A DNA stretch of 64,000 bases from positions 14,961,001-15,025,000 of the forward strand of contig JAUCBN010000018.1 in the NCBI GenBank assembly GCA_035048815.1. The letters run 5' to 3'. Position 1 is the first letter of the stretch, and each line of letters begins with the position of its first letter. Below, one piece after another: positions 12,641-23,528 of the stretch. The stretch is from Abelmoschus esculentus. Its lineage: Eukaryota > Streptophyta > Magnoliopsida > Malvales > Malvaceae. A program made the position numbers and the translations under genes. The notes beneath the pieces are model-generated. The model saw nothing but the letters and a program-made list of their open reading frames with translations. It did no database searches and had not been told where the DNA came from.

Positions 12641-14100
12641 CTTCATTCTGGAGGGGTGATCGGCTACATGATTCTCTGTACCTTTTCTATCCTTGATTTC
12701 CACATCAAATTCTTGTAAAAGAAGGATCCATCTAATAAGTCTTGGTTTGGAATCCTTTTTGGAGAATAGGTACTTAGTTGTCGAGTGATCAGTATGGATA
12801 GTTACTTTTGTTTCGATAAGATATGATCGGAATTTGTCAAAAGCAAATGCTACTGCTAGTAATTCCTTCTCTGTTGTGGTGTAATTGATTTAAGCATCAT
12901 TGAGTGTTTTACTAGCATAATAAATGACATGGAACAAGTTGTTCTTTCTTTGACCAAGTTTTGCCTCGATAGCATGATCACTTGCATCACACATTAATTC
13001 GAAGGGCAAGGACCAATCTGGTGGGACCACTATTGGTGTAGTGATCAGCTTCTCCTTAAGGGCTTCGAATGCTTCAGTACATTCCTGGTCGAATTCGAAT
13101 TTTCTGTCTTGTTCAATCAGGTTACAAAGAGGTTTAGAAATTTTAGAAAAGTTACAAATAAACCTTCTATAAAAACCTGCATGGCCTAAGAAGCTTCGAA
13201 CTCCTTTTACAGAAATTGGTGGAGATAAATTCTTTATCACATCAATCTTGGCTTTATCAACTTTGATTCCTTGTGATGATATTCTGTGGCCCAATACTAT
13301 GCCTTCATTTACCATAAAGTGGTATTTTTCCTAATTGAGGACTAAGTTGGATTCCTCACATCTTTGCAGCACTTTCTCTAAATTGTTGAGGCAGTGATCA
13401 AAACTGTCTCCAAAGATTGAAAAATCATCCATGAATATCTCTAGGAAGTCCTCTATCATGTCAGAAAAAATTGTCATCATGCATCTCTAAAAGTTTGTCG
13501 GGGCATCATAGAGGCCGAACGACATTCTTCTAAATGCATATGTTCCATATGGGAAGGTGAAGGTGGTTTTTCCTGATCTTCTAGATCAATGGCAATCTGA
13601 TTATATCCTGAATAACCATCAAGGAAACATTAATAAGGTTTACCAGGAAGTCTATCAAGCATTTCATCAATAAAGGGTAAAGGGAAGTGATCATTCTTTG
13701 TTGCCTTATTCAACTTGCGATAATTCATACAAAACCTCCAACCGGTCATAGTCTTGGTTGGGATCAACTCGTTGTTCTCGTTGGTTATGACAGTCATACC
13801 ACCTTACTTTGGGTACACATTGTACCGGGCTTACCCACGCGCTATCAAAAATAGGGTAGATGATTCCAACATCAAGCTATTTGATTATTTCTTTATGTAC
13901 TACCTCCTTCATGGCATGGTTAAGTCTCCTTTGTGCCTTAACAGTGGGTTTATGGTCTTTCTCTAAAAGGATTTTATGCATACATACTGCCAGGCTTATT
14001 CCATTCAAATCATCAATTGACCACCCAATTGCTTTCTTGTGCTATCGTAGCATCTCAATCAAGCTTTCTTCCTGTTTTGGCTGTAACTTAGAAGAAATAA
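12641..14100 (-). pseudogene. Reverse transcriptase and RNase H remnant of A2
   Basis: The minus strand carries MKEVVHKEIIK and GIIYPI near 13930-13850, the catalytic block EIFMDDFSIFGDSFD near 13440-13400, and at 13315-12890 a clean stretch with FLGHAGFYRRFI, PPDWSLPFELMCDASDHAIEA and VIYYASKTLNDA. RNase H ends around 12703-12640 with EIKDRKGTENHVADHPSRM. The order fits Athila pol. Catalytic M-D-D is preserved, but several stops and frameshifts occur between 13850 and 13450. Confidence 0.86.
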
Positions 14101-14521
14101 TTACAGGCATTGTGTGGTTGGCTCCCAAATAAGCATATTTCAGTTTTTTAGGTAAGAGTTTTAATTCAGTGACTAAAGGTTCCTTTATAGATTTTTCATT
14201 CTTACCTGGGTAATCTAAAGGTTCGAAATACTTACCTGGAAGATGTGTTGTTCATTTAGCTTCCTCATTGTCTGGTGTTTCTCCACTGTTCAAGATACTG
14301 CGGTAGCAGTCATCAATTGTACTACCGAGGCAGTTCTGTGGTGTATCATTATGATTGTTTCTGAGGCAATTGTTGCTGAGACAGGGTATTGTACTAACTA
14401 TATCTGTATTATCCAGCATCTAACATTCTATTGGATCATCATGTCTTTTCAGGATTTGAAAACATTGAGTTTGACTCGTTGATCATTAATCCTCATAGTC
14501 AACTCTCTTTTTCTACATCAA
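14101..14521 (-). other. Variable spacer between protease and RT in A2
   Basis: No recognised domain lies here. The stretch is remarkable for repeated GC-rich words around 14296-14390 (actgcggtagcagt, actaccgaggcagtt, ctgaggcaattgttgctgagacag), near-inverted copies of one another. The corresponding spacer of B (about 37720-37960) is coding-like but unalignable by eye. It is likely an unstructured linker of the polyprotein. Confidence 0.5.
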
Positions 14522-15244
14522 TTAACGTTCTTCCAGTGGCAAGGAAAGGTCTCCCAAGGATAATCGGTGCATTATCATTTGCTTCACAATCAAGGACAAG
14601 AAAATCAGAAGAAAAATAAATTTATCTACTCTTACCAGTATGTCCTCGATTTTTCCTTTGGGTTTCACGTATGATCGATCCGCAAGTTGGAGCATCACAG
14701 TTGTGGGTTTTGCCCTTCCAATTCCAAGCTTTTGGAACACAAATTTGGTCATTAGATTGATGTTTGCGCCAAGGTCGCATAGAGCCTTACCTTCATAGTG
14801 GTTACCAATCACAGAAGGTATGGTAAAGCATCCGGGATCCTTCAATTTTGGTGGCATGCGGTTGTGTAGCATTGTCAGGCATCCTTCTGTAGCAGCCATT
14901 GTTTCAAACTCCCCTAGCCTCTTTATCTTAGACACAATGTCTTTTAGGAATTTAGTATAATTCAGCATTTATTCAATTGCCTCAACAAAAGGTAAGTTGA
15001 TGTGGACTTGCTTTAAGATGTCTAGAAATTTTTTAAATTGGTGATCATGCTTTTGCTTTTTCAACCTTTATGGGAAAGGTGTTGGTGGTCTCATTTCTTC
15101 TAGGGTTTCTTTGGTTTGGAATTTAATACCTGTAACCACTGTGTTTTTCATTGTCTCCTCGACTTGTTCAGGTATTATCGAGCTCTCTGCTAGGGCAGTA
15201 TTCTCATGATCAGTTTGTTTAGCATCCAAGTCCTCCTTTTTTGG
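14522..15244 (-). pseudogene. Protease remnant of A2
   Basis: At 14968-14522 on the minus strand the frame reads YTKFLKDIVSKIKRLGEFE, then a PKLKDPGCFTIPSVIG block and KALCDLGANINLM, followed by VMLQLADRSYVKP and EDILVRVDKFIF. This is the aspartyl-protease domain of Athila-type elements, in which the active-site loop is D-L-G-A. Upstream, 15240-14970 carries the gag-protease linker with stops. A frame break after DKFIF loses the rest of the domain. Confidence 0.85.
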
Positions 15245-16200
15245 TTATATTGATGGGACTTTGACTGCTGAGCTTTCTACCTTTTCTTTCAACTGTAGAC
15301 CACTTCTAGTAGTGATTGCTTTGCACTGTTCATGGACCATTAACTTAGCAACTTCAGTATTGCTAGGTAATCCTCCTTGTGGTCTAGTATTAATGTTTTG
15401 GACAAGCTGCCTAACCTGAGTTTCAAGTGATTTAGTCGTTGCTTCTTGGTTTTGCAACCTCATCTCAGTTATATTGCTAGGAGTGTTCCATTTGCCAAGG
15501 CATGTAACATCATCCTTGTAGGGGCATTGGTGATATTGTAGAACATGGTCACTTCTGTCCATAGAGGAAATCCATGCAATGGGCACTTGTGCAGTAACTC
15601 TCTGTAGCGCTCCCATGCCTCGTACAAAGGTTCTTCATCAGCCTGTCGAAATCTCATTATGAATTCTATCATATAAGTTTGTAGGATTAAATCACGTAAT
15701 AAAATCTCGGTAGAGTTCACTCCAAGATCCTATAGATCCTGCCAGAATGCTATTTAACCAGGTCTTAGCCCTATCCCTCAGTGAATAGGGAAAAAGTTTT
15801 AATCTCAGAATATCTTTATGGACTCCTTGAATTTTGAATGAGTTACAAACTTCCATGAAAGACTTGAGATGTTGACTGACATCCTCAGTTGCAGACCCAC
15901 TAAATGTCTGATAGTATTAAGCATATTAAACATCACAGTTTTTAGTTCAAAGTGGGTTGCTTTTATTTCTCGTTTAACAACTCCAAGGTTCAATCCATTC
16001 AGATCTTCCACCAGGAAATCTCTAACAGTAAGATGCCGCGACAGTGGTGGATGTGGAAGGCCTTCATTGTCGGTAGGTAAGTTCTGATTTCCTTGATTTA
16101 CTGCCATGGATCCTTGGATCTATCTCCTTAATCCTTAATAGGTACGTTCGATTTCTGGATCAAATGCGTACAAAGGATTGGAAGGGTTGACCCTAGTCAT
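15245..16200 (-). pseudogene. gag remnant of A2
   Basis: The start ATG is at 16200-16198 (MTRVNPSNPLYAFDPEIE). The stretch 16107-15805 reads LTVRDFLVEDLNGLNLGVV and HFELKTVMFNMLNTI. Past a frameshift, 15720-15600 reads PLYEAWERYRELLHKCPLHG and 15450-15245 reads KSLETQVRQLVQN and GGLPSNTEVAKLM. These are the conserved capsid and coiled tail blocks of Athila-type gag. At least two frameshifts separate them. Confidence 0.87.
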
Positions 16201-16290
16201 ACACTAAAAATAAACCAAGTAAAATAAAAATTAAAAATAATAAAATAACTAAAAAGTAAGAAAATAAAGAAGATAAAATTTAGTTGCCAA

Positions 16291-16308
16291 TCCCCGACAA
16301 CGGCACAA
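16291..16308 (-). other. Primer-binding site of A2 (tRNA-Asp type)
   Basis: The minus strand reads TTGTGCCGTTGTCGGGGA, a decayed copy of the tRNA-Asp complement (three changes, all C/T or G/T type). It lies 6 bases from the 5' LTR end at 16315. Confidence 0.8.
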
Positions 16309-16314
16309 AAAACT

Positions 16315-17643
16315 TGGTTCGTGCTAAATATGCACAATTATAGTGCAAGTGAACACGCCGTCATGTAATAGAGTGATAAGTATATCAGATATCATCTCCA
16401 AATGGATTGGTCTACTTAATATGTTTTTTTCATGTCCTTGTTATGTAAAATAAAATAAAAACACAAGTAAATTGGGTTTTGATTAAACTAAATAAAGCAA
16501 TTAAAGAAAACTAAATATAATGAGATCAAATTGAGAAAGAGGGAAGGATCCAGTTGTGTTGTATAGTGGATTTGATTGATCTATTTCTGTCTAATGCAAT
16601 TGTACTACACTGTCTCGACAGTACTGCAGATTACTGCCTCAGCAACGATAGTGTTTTCTGCCGCGGTAATCCCTTGCTCTTGGGCAGATTTTACCAAAGT
16701 TTGGCAAAGTATCCTTTGATGGTTTCGCTTATCCCTAAGTCGAAACACTGTTGATGACTAGTCTTTGATGATACCTTCCGGCGTTAATTAATTATAACCA
16801 ACAACCAATCTCACACTTCTTTTAGCCGCTGAAACACCAACCTATCCCTAGGCCGAGTTAGTAGTTTCCAATTAAGTCAAATACCGTACTTACTCCTTTC
16901 GTGAATCTAACTCTCCCGAGTCTAGATAAATAGATTACTCACAAACTTCTCTCCCGAGCTTGGATGCAAGAACAAAGAATGGAAAAGAGTAAGCAAACTT
17001 TGATATTTTATTGCATTGAAAATAATAAATAAGATACAATCTCTTCTCACTAATACTTAACAATCTTTATCTAAACCCTAAGAAAGTTTAGAACATAATA
17101 GAAAGAGGAACATCAATTATTCCGAGGGTGAACTCTCTCAATTCGTCTCTCCTCTTCCCTTGGACGACTATGCCTTATATAGGCTTGGCCTAGGGCAAAC
17201 CTTTCCTAAGTAGAATACAACTTGGAGTAGGAAACAAGTTATGTACATAGGTCAAATATTTCAAAGTTTAATTCTTCTAGAAGGCTTTCCTGTGTGGCCT
17301 TGTCTTTGGACTTTCTTCAGGCTATTCAGCTCCGATCCTTGGTCTTCTTGTCTAGTAACGTTCTCCTCATTTTTCACCTCAGTTTGCCTGCCATGTTGCT
17401 CTTTATCCTCTACTGCCTCGGCATCAGGTCCTGCCTCAGCCTCAGTTTGCTGCCGCGATAATACTTTTTCCTGCACAAACATAAGAATGCAGTAAAGTAT
17501 GCATTTTTTTATAAATATTATCTTTAATAGCATAATCCCTAAATATATCACATTAAGTATATGCATTGGTCCAAGTAGGTTTAGAATTAATGATTAATGC
17601 TCATGAAAAGTGTAGAAAATGATAGTGAGTTGAGCACTTATCA
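16315..17643 (-). repeat. 5' LTR of A2
   Basis: This 1329-bp LTR runs from TGATAAGTGCTCAAC (17643) to a terminal ACCA (16315) on the minus strand. A TATA box lies at 17171-17182. The U3 part contains the GC-rich words gcctcggcatcagg, ctgcctcagcctcag and ctgccgcgat (17416-17458). U5 contains actgtctcgacagt (16609-16622) and ctgccgcggtaa (16659-16669). It would drive transcription of the element on the minus strand. Confidence 0.92.
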
Positions 17644-17648
17644 TCAAC

Positions 17649-18746
17649 AATAATCAATAAAATAAAATATGAGAGAGCACTTAGCTTCATACCAAGACTC
17701 TATTACACTCACCTTGACAAGGAGAGCTTCTAAGGCTCTTGAATGACAACTCCTTTGTTTTTGTTCTTTGTGGTATTCGATGGTGAGTCTTCCAAAGCTT
17801 TAGCTAGGCCAAAAATTCATGAAAGTTGTCACTAGATATTTCAATAAGTTGAACAATACTTAAGCTTAGACCAGCTTAAAGATGACATAAATTCCATGGA
17901 TTAGAGCATCCTAAACATGGGTTCTATAATCAAACTTCCATGAACTTTTCTTGAAATTAAACACAACTTTTTCATGGAACTTAAAATCTAATTTAGAGTT
18001 TTTACTCTCCAAATTCATAGCTTCACTTTGATATCTTGAAATCAACCAAATATCAAGTTTGGGATTGAGGTGTTTGCTTGCTCTAGTAAGAAGTCAACAA
18101 TGGTGGTGCTTACTTCTAATGCTTATGGAGATTTTTGGTGAAGAAAAATGAAAAAAAATGGTTATTTCTCAATTTGCTTGTGGATTTATTCAAATCCAAT
18201 CTTCTCATTAATAATCCATATTCCTCCAACCAAGGGAGGCTAGGTGATAACCACCTTATTGGTCAATCACATGATTTCCTTACAAGTAAGGAAACCTTTA
18301 ATAATTTGCTTGTGGATTTATTCAAATCCAATCTTCTCATTAATAATCCATATTCCTCCAACGAAGGGAGGCCAGGTGATAACCACCTCATTGGTCAATC
18401 ACATGATTTCCTCACAAGTAAGGAAACCTTTAATAATTTTATTATTCCTTTCAACTTTTTTCCTTCCTTAATTTGTTCCTAGTTTTATGACAGATTTCAA
18501 ACCATGATCACATGAATTCAAACACCAAGGAGGTGACTAAGCACCTCAAAATGATAAAATTACGAGGATAGTCCTTCAAATTTCTAAAGGTTGCAATTTT
18601 CCCTCGAACATTTAATTTTTAAAATTTAGCCACCAAAAGCTTTTATTCTTTCCAATTTGTTCCTTAAGCCAAAATTAAACTCAATTGAAGTTCCATTACA
18701 TAACAATTGACACAATCCCGAGTAAACTGTTATTCGGGGTGTTACA
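17649..18746 (-). repeat. Chromovirus D 5' LTR, outer part
   Basis: The LTR resumes after A2 and ends at 18746, where the minus strand starts TGTAACACCCCGAATAACAG, the standard outer end of Tekay/Del LTRs. A perfect-looking tandem duplication of 132 bp lies within it (18171-18434). The flank beyond (tttta, 18747-18751) would be the target duplication, but its partner lies outside the window. Confidence 0.75.
18171..18434. repeat. 132-bp tandem duplication inside D LTR
   Basis: Two head-to-tail copies, 18171-18302 and 18303-18434, each begin aatttgcttgtggattta and contain aaggaaacctttaat near the end. Only a handful of differences are visible. The near identity indicates a duplication much younger than the LTR itself. 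Confidence 0.9.
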
Positions 18747-19817
18747 TTTTACATCATTTCAACCTTTAATCTGAATTTAACCATTTTTAGGCTCTAAGTT
18801 ATTCATACACCCAAATAGTATTATATAACCATAAAATCAAAAAATACAACTATTTTATGAGGCATTTAAAATTTAGGAGTTGGAAATATATTGACCTTAA
18901 GTAAGTAAACCCTAAATATAGTTGTAACCAAGCTTCTTCCGCTCTTTCTCTTACTTAAAGCTTCAAAATACACTCATATGAACTTCAAAATACAATCCTT
19001 TGAGGATGATTAAACTCCCCTTGATGACAAAAATAATATTCTCACTCCAAAACAACAAGTTTGCATATTTTCCTTTGATGCTTTGATGAATGCTTGATGA
19101 AGAAGATAGAAATGGTAAGGATTACAAGGGTAAATTCACCCTTTATCCAAAATACAGAGAAAATAAAAATTTTCTCAACTTTTGTCACTTTTATGAGCAA
19201 TTTACCTAATTTTCCTTCAAGACCTCTTTCATCAAACATAAGCTAAGCTCAAGCATAACAACATGAAAATACCACAAAGACAAAAACGCGGCCTAACAAG
19301 GCTCACCAACATGAACCTTAACCCAACACGATAGTCAAAGACTCGGTTCAACACCCAACTTTGACTTGAAAAAACTAAGTCATTATAGTTTTATTGGGCT
19401 AAGCGTGGGAAAATGGTTTAAGAGTGTTTTGTTAATTATCTAAATGTGAAGACACAGGGGGTGAAGCATTATTTTTCCTATACAATACAAGGAAGATGAT
19501 ATCTCTCATCATTATTGCCTTCAACTTTTTTCTCAGTTCTTTTTTCTTACAAACACCATCCTCTAAGGTTGAGTTTTGAATCTTTCCTTATGAATCATGT
19601 TCTAAGAGTGGATGGAGGATTGTTCAACTTCTTGAGATCTATATAATAAGATAAGTTTGGATAAATATGGTGAAGGTTGAGTTTTTATAGGATTTTAAGA
19701 ATTAACAATAATGAGTTTTAAGGAGTTCTAGTGTGGTTAGAATTTCGTGTTTAACTTCCTTAAATCGTTCTAATAAGGTAGTAATCCATTGGTAACCTTA
19801 TCTTTTAGTGTGAGAGC
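18747..19817. other. Unassigned AT-rich stretch
   Basis: About 1.1 kb lies between the outer end of D and the part of repeat E that can be paired. I see no coding domain, tRNA, inverted-repeat element or tandem array. Part of it, especially after about 19400, may be the unpaired first portion of the E LTR, whose start I could not fix. Confidence 0.4.
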
Positions 19818-21300
19818 TTGATGAGACATCCTCAATCTTGGACAAGGAGAAAGCTTAAGAGGTTTAGATGTAGTCTGTAACAACTTTCTTTTGAGGTTAG
19901 TACACTCCTCAATTCTATAAATTCATTTTTATCATTTTTATGTGCATGTTTGATTGATTTATGATGAATTATGGTTGAATATTAGAACTTACATGCATCA
20001 ATGGTAACTTGTCATTTGAATGTTGCTTTGGGGGTAAAATTGGTTAAAAACTCACCTAAATACTCCTCATAATATGAATGAGTTTTTTTATTGATAGTGT
20101 TTTCTAGGTTAGGGTAATAATACTCGAAATTGACTATTGGTACGCCCCTCTTTTAGGATGGGAGAATACTCAAAGGAGTATAGATACACCCAAGGGTTAG
20201 ATTGGTACAAGTGCACTAATTTAAATTCCAATGATCATTTTTTACATTAGTACACCAAGAGGTGTATCAATACGATCTTTGGACCAATTTTCAACATATG
20301 AGTACCAATGCAGCTTACTAAAATGCTAAGTAGAAGTATTAGTACGGCTTGATAAGTCAACCATATCGAATATAATCTCAGTATCAATACATGGATGGGC
20401 AGATTAATACAAAGAGAGAGGTACCGATACTTATAGGATGCGTATCGATAAGGGTACAGTAATTTGTCCAAGTTTTTATGTTTTGAGTTCTAGGGTTCAA
20501 TAAATTATGGTATTGGTTACTAAGGTTCTTTTTGGCTATAAAATTAATATTAAATCTTTAAATGAGTGATTAAATTTTGATATGATGCTTATGGCTTGTA
20601 TTGGTTGGTTTATGATGGTTATTGGTAATAGCATGGTCTAGGGATCCTTGATGGATCATTTTATGGTTTTTAAGTCTTTGTAGGGTTGGATCCAAATACC
20701 CAGTGAGTGAGTATTGCAATATAATGAAGGTCATCCGATGTGAGATTCTAGGTGATAACTTTGCTCAATACGAGATTTTGAGACTTACTCGATTCGAGAT
20801 ACTGAGTGAAGATTCGATGTAAGATTCTAAGTATACTATCTCGAAAGGAGATTTCGAGTAACTTGATGTGAGATTTTGAGCAAGAGTATACCTCCAAATG
20901 TCGTTTGAATTTGGGCCTCACTCCTGGTTTGTTTAAATTTAAGCTTTGGTTGTTGTTTGCTCAAAACATGTGTTTAAGCCATGGTAGCTCCAATGTTCCA
21001 TACCATATTATCATATCTCAGCTAGCATGCGTATAGTTATGATTCACTTCAGGCACATTCGGTTATTTGTGTATCTAATGAGATTTTATAGTTCAATGTT
21101 CGAAATATGCTTTTATTGGCAAGTAAGTAGGTGGATCCAACGTTGTAGAGCATCATCTCAAGGATCTTCAATATTAACAGTTGGTAGAGTATAAGTAATT
21201 ATATGTATTTGATCATGTATTCGTAGGACCCTTGTATCTGTAACTCTATTTGTTTAACTATATTTGATCAACTATTGTAATTGATGTATTTGGAGTTCCT
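19818..21300 (+). repeat. LTR-like repeat E, copy 1 (left part)
   Basis: This pairs along its length with 23530-25036. Shared words include gacaaggagaaagcttaagagg-like, tgcatgtttgattg, atttatgatgaatt, agtataagtaattat-like and taactctatttgtttaact. It resembles the chromovirus D LTR in style, with many near-TATCGATAC words, and its family ends in a ggtgttata-type terminus (copy 2), like TGTAACACCC LTRs. I therefore think it is a chromovirus LTR on the + strand. It is interrupted after 21300 by LTR F and resumes at 23370. Confidence 0.7.
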
Positions 21301-21354
21301 TTTAAGTGTATAAAAATAAAATATTTTCTACGTTTTTCTATTAATTATTGTTAA

Positions 21355-22005
21355 AATTAAGACATGTTTTCAGTTGCTTAAAAGCAACTAAAAGCACTTT
21401 TTAAAGTGTGTTTATTAAATTTTGGTTGTTTTTAGTTGATTTTAAAAGTAGTTTTTCTATCCAAACAAAAAAGTTATAATTTATGACTTTTGTGTTGAAA
21501 AAACTAGTTTAAAATAAAATTAGTTTTTTACCCTTATAATATATTGTTAAAATATGTTTATGCATATATAATTATAAAATAATATATATTTTATAATATT
21601 TATATTAAGAATAAAATTATTTTATTGGTAATTTATTTTAATATTTATATTGAGAATAAAATTATTTTATTTGTAATTTATTATTAATTTATAATTTTTA
21701 TGTTCGTATATAATCTAAAATATAATTTATAATTTTAAATTAAATTTGAAAAAGAAATTAAAATTTTTATTATAATTTAAGTTGATTTATTTAATAATTA
21801 TAACCTTAAAAAAAATAAATTATTTTATTATAATTTAAGTTCACTTATAACTTACAACATCATGCCTAAAATAGATATTTTATCTTCTCAAATTCACTTT
21901 TCGACATCAATGACAAATACTACCTAACTTTCTAAAATCACTTTTTCCACTACATATTTAACCACATTTTTTTAAAGTAAGGTCAAACCAAGCCTTAAGC
22001 TTATA
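21355..22005. other. Possible AT-rich insertion inside LTR F
   Basis: This stretch is very AT-rich and unlike other Athila LTRs. It begins near catgttttcagttgcttaaaagcaactaaaag, which holds a short hairpin (agttgcttaaaagcaact), and ends near ggtcaaaccaagcctt. The word ttaag flanks it on both sides (21356-21360 and about 21995-21999), which could be a target duplication. I could not match terminal inverted repeats, so a MITE is only a guess. Confidence 0.3.
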
Positions 22006-22021
22006 TTAGTTTCATAATTAG

Positions 22022-22195
22022 ATTCATGCATATTTTTATATTTCTTTCACTATCATGTTTGATTTTATAATTTGATTAGTTTTATGAAAAAAGATATTGC
22101 GGATAGATATTCATGCATATTTTTATATTTCTTTCGCTATCATGTTTGATTTTATAATTTGATTAGTTTTATGGAAAAGATATTGTGGATGTGTG
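22022..22195. repeat. 87-bp tandem duplication in LTR F
   Basis: Two copies with an 87-base period start at 22022 and 22109 (attcatgcatatttttata). They differ at a few positions, for example ttcactatc against ttcgctatc and atgaaaaaa against atggaaaa. This recent slippage-type duplication lies upstream of the LTR TATA box. Confidence 0.88.
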
Positions 22196-23369
22196 TTTTA
22201 TATATAGGATCGAAAATTGAAGATAAATCCGAGAAGAATTCAAGTTCCAAAAAAGAGATTAAAAAGAGATTAAATTACAAGAGTGTTATGAGAAATTTTG
22301 GGGGGAATAAAAATTTAATAATAATAAAAGAATTATTTAATTCTAAATTAAATTCCTTTTACTTCTTTTATTCCTTATTTAACTTCAACTTAATTTTATC
22401 TTCAACAAGGATTTAAACCTAGTCATTTCCTATATAAATAGGCCAAGATATTAATACCAAAACATCATTCGAATTCGAGAGAGAGAGACAATGGGTTGTT
22501 CAAATTTATTAATTCCTTTTCCTCTTTGTTTCAATTAGATTCATATTTATGAATTTTATTCTTGTTATTAGCTTGTTCCTACTCATGAATTAAATTTATT
22601 CGATTTGAGTTATTGTGTTTTTGTAGTTGTGAGAACGATTGAATTTTTTAGGTCTTATATTGCAATTTCAATTTTAAATATTAGTCATTCTTAGTTCTTA
22701 ATTTTGATTGTGAGTGAATTGCTATAGAATCTTGTGAATTCATTCATTCATGTAATATCGAGAGAGTTAGATTCAAGAAATGAATTAATATGTTTTCTAT
22801 CGATGGTGAAAACTAATTAGGCTTAGAGATAAGTTACGAATTTTAGTGGCTAAAAATAATGAAAGATTAATTATTGTTCACCCTTGATTCACGCATGAAT
22901 ATATTATCATAGCATGCAAAATAAATAATGTTTCATATTAAGGATAATGGAAACCATTGAATTACGCTTCGCAGAACTTTGAAGGTTATCGCTCAATTAC
23001 CCAAAAAAGTTTCACTCTCAATTACCGAATCAATCGCCGAATTGACTAAGTAATATCGACTAAAGCCAATTGAAGGAATGATTAAGCGATGCAAGGAATC
23101 AATTGATAAGATAATATATTCAGTTATCACTCCATGACTCACGATAACCGATCTACTCCTTTATTCTTACTTTATCCTTTATTTATATTTCCTTTATTTT
23201 GTTTAATTTATTTTACTTGACATCTATCACCTTAATATTATCCCTTTTATAGTGTAATAACTTAAGTAAAGTGGCCTAAACCAATCACTTTAGAGATGGT
23301 ATCTTTACTGTATTATTACTTGCAACATGTATACTTGCACAATTTAAGTTGCACTCAAATTATGCAACA

Positions 23370-23528
23370 CTCCTTAACTATTTTAGAATGTTTTAACTAC
23401 TTTCGTAATTTAGTAATACGTTTAATATTATGACATGGTTTATGACAATAATTCATTAGGACTTAAAATGAGAAAATTTTATGGGAACGGATTGAACTTG
23501 TGGCCTAAATGTAGCATTTAAGTTGGGC
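23370..23528 (+). repeat. LTR-like repeat E, copy 1 (right part)
   Basis: This continues copy 1 after LTR F: gaatgttttaactacttt, acatggtttatgacaat and tagcatttaagttggg correspond to 25047-25186 in copy 2. It stops about 10 bases short of the expected LTR end and passes directly into the interior of copy 2, so the junction is a deletion or recombination point, not a clean LTR end. Confidence 0.72.

Larger units (their letters stand above)
8741..17643 (-). mobile_element. Full-length Athila-type Ty3/gypsy element A2
   Basis: This is a complete 8.9-kb element on the minus strand: 5' LTR 16315-17643, tRNA-Asp primer site, gag, protease, RT, RNase H, integrase, a 1-kb 3' region and 3' LTR 8741-10067. 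Flanking 5-mers are tcaat (8736-8740) and tcaac (17644-17648), a target duplication with one change. The two LTRs differ by roughly a tenth over the first 300 bases (counted by eye), so the insertion is not recent. Stops and frameshifts break all coding domains. It sits inside the 5' LTR of chromovirus D. Confidence 0.93.
21301..23369 (+). repeat. Diverged Athila-like solo LTR F
   Basis: The right end (cttgcacaattt...ttatgcaaca, to 23369) matches the outer U5 end of Athila-type LTRs. Inside, aatatcgagagagttagattca (22757-22778) and gattcacgcatga (22888-22900) are diagnostic U5 blocks. A TATA box is at 22429-22438 (cctatataaata). The left end (tttaagtgtat) is a weak version of TGATAAGTG. Flanks are ttcct (21296-21300) and ctcct (23370-23374), a one-mismatch target duplication. 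The intact site in copy 2 of E (around 25037-25042, actcct) confirms it. At 2.07 kb it is longer than its relatives, partly because of an AT-rich insert. Confidence 0.75.

Noticed and set aside
18135..18482. 115-codon open frame with repeated blocks
   Set aside because: It is created by the 132-bp tandem duplication (132 is a multiple of 3) inside the D LTR. No family resemblance.
22159..22416. 85-codon frame in LTR F
   Set aside because: It lies wholly in LTR sequence upstream of its TATA box. Lys/Asn-rich due to base composition.
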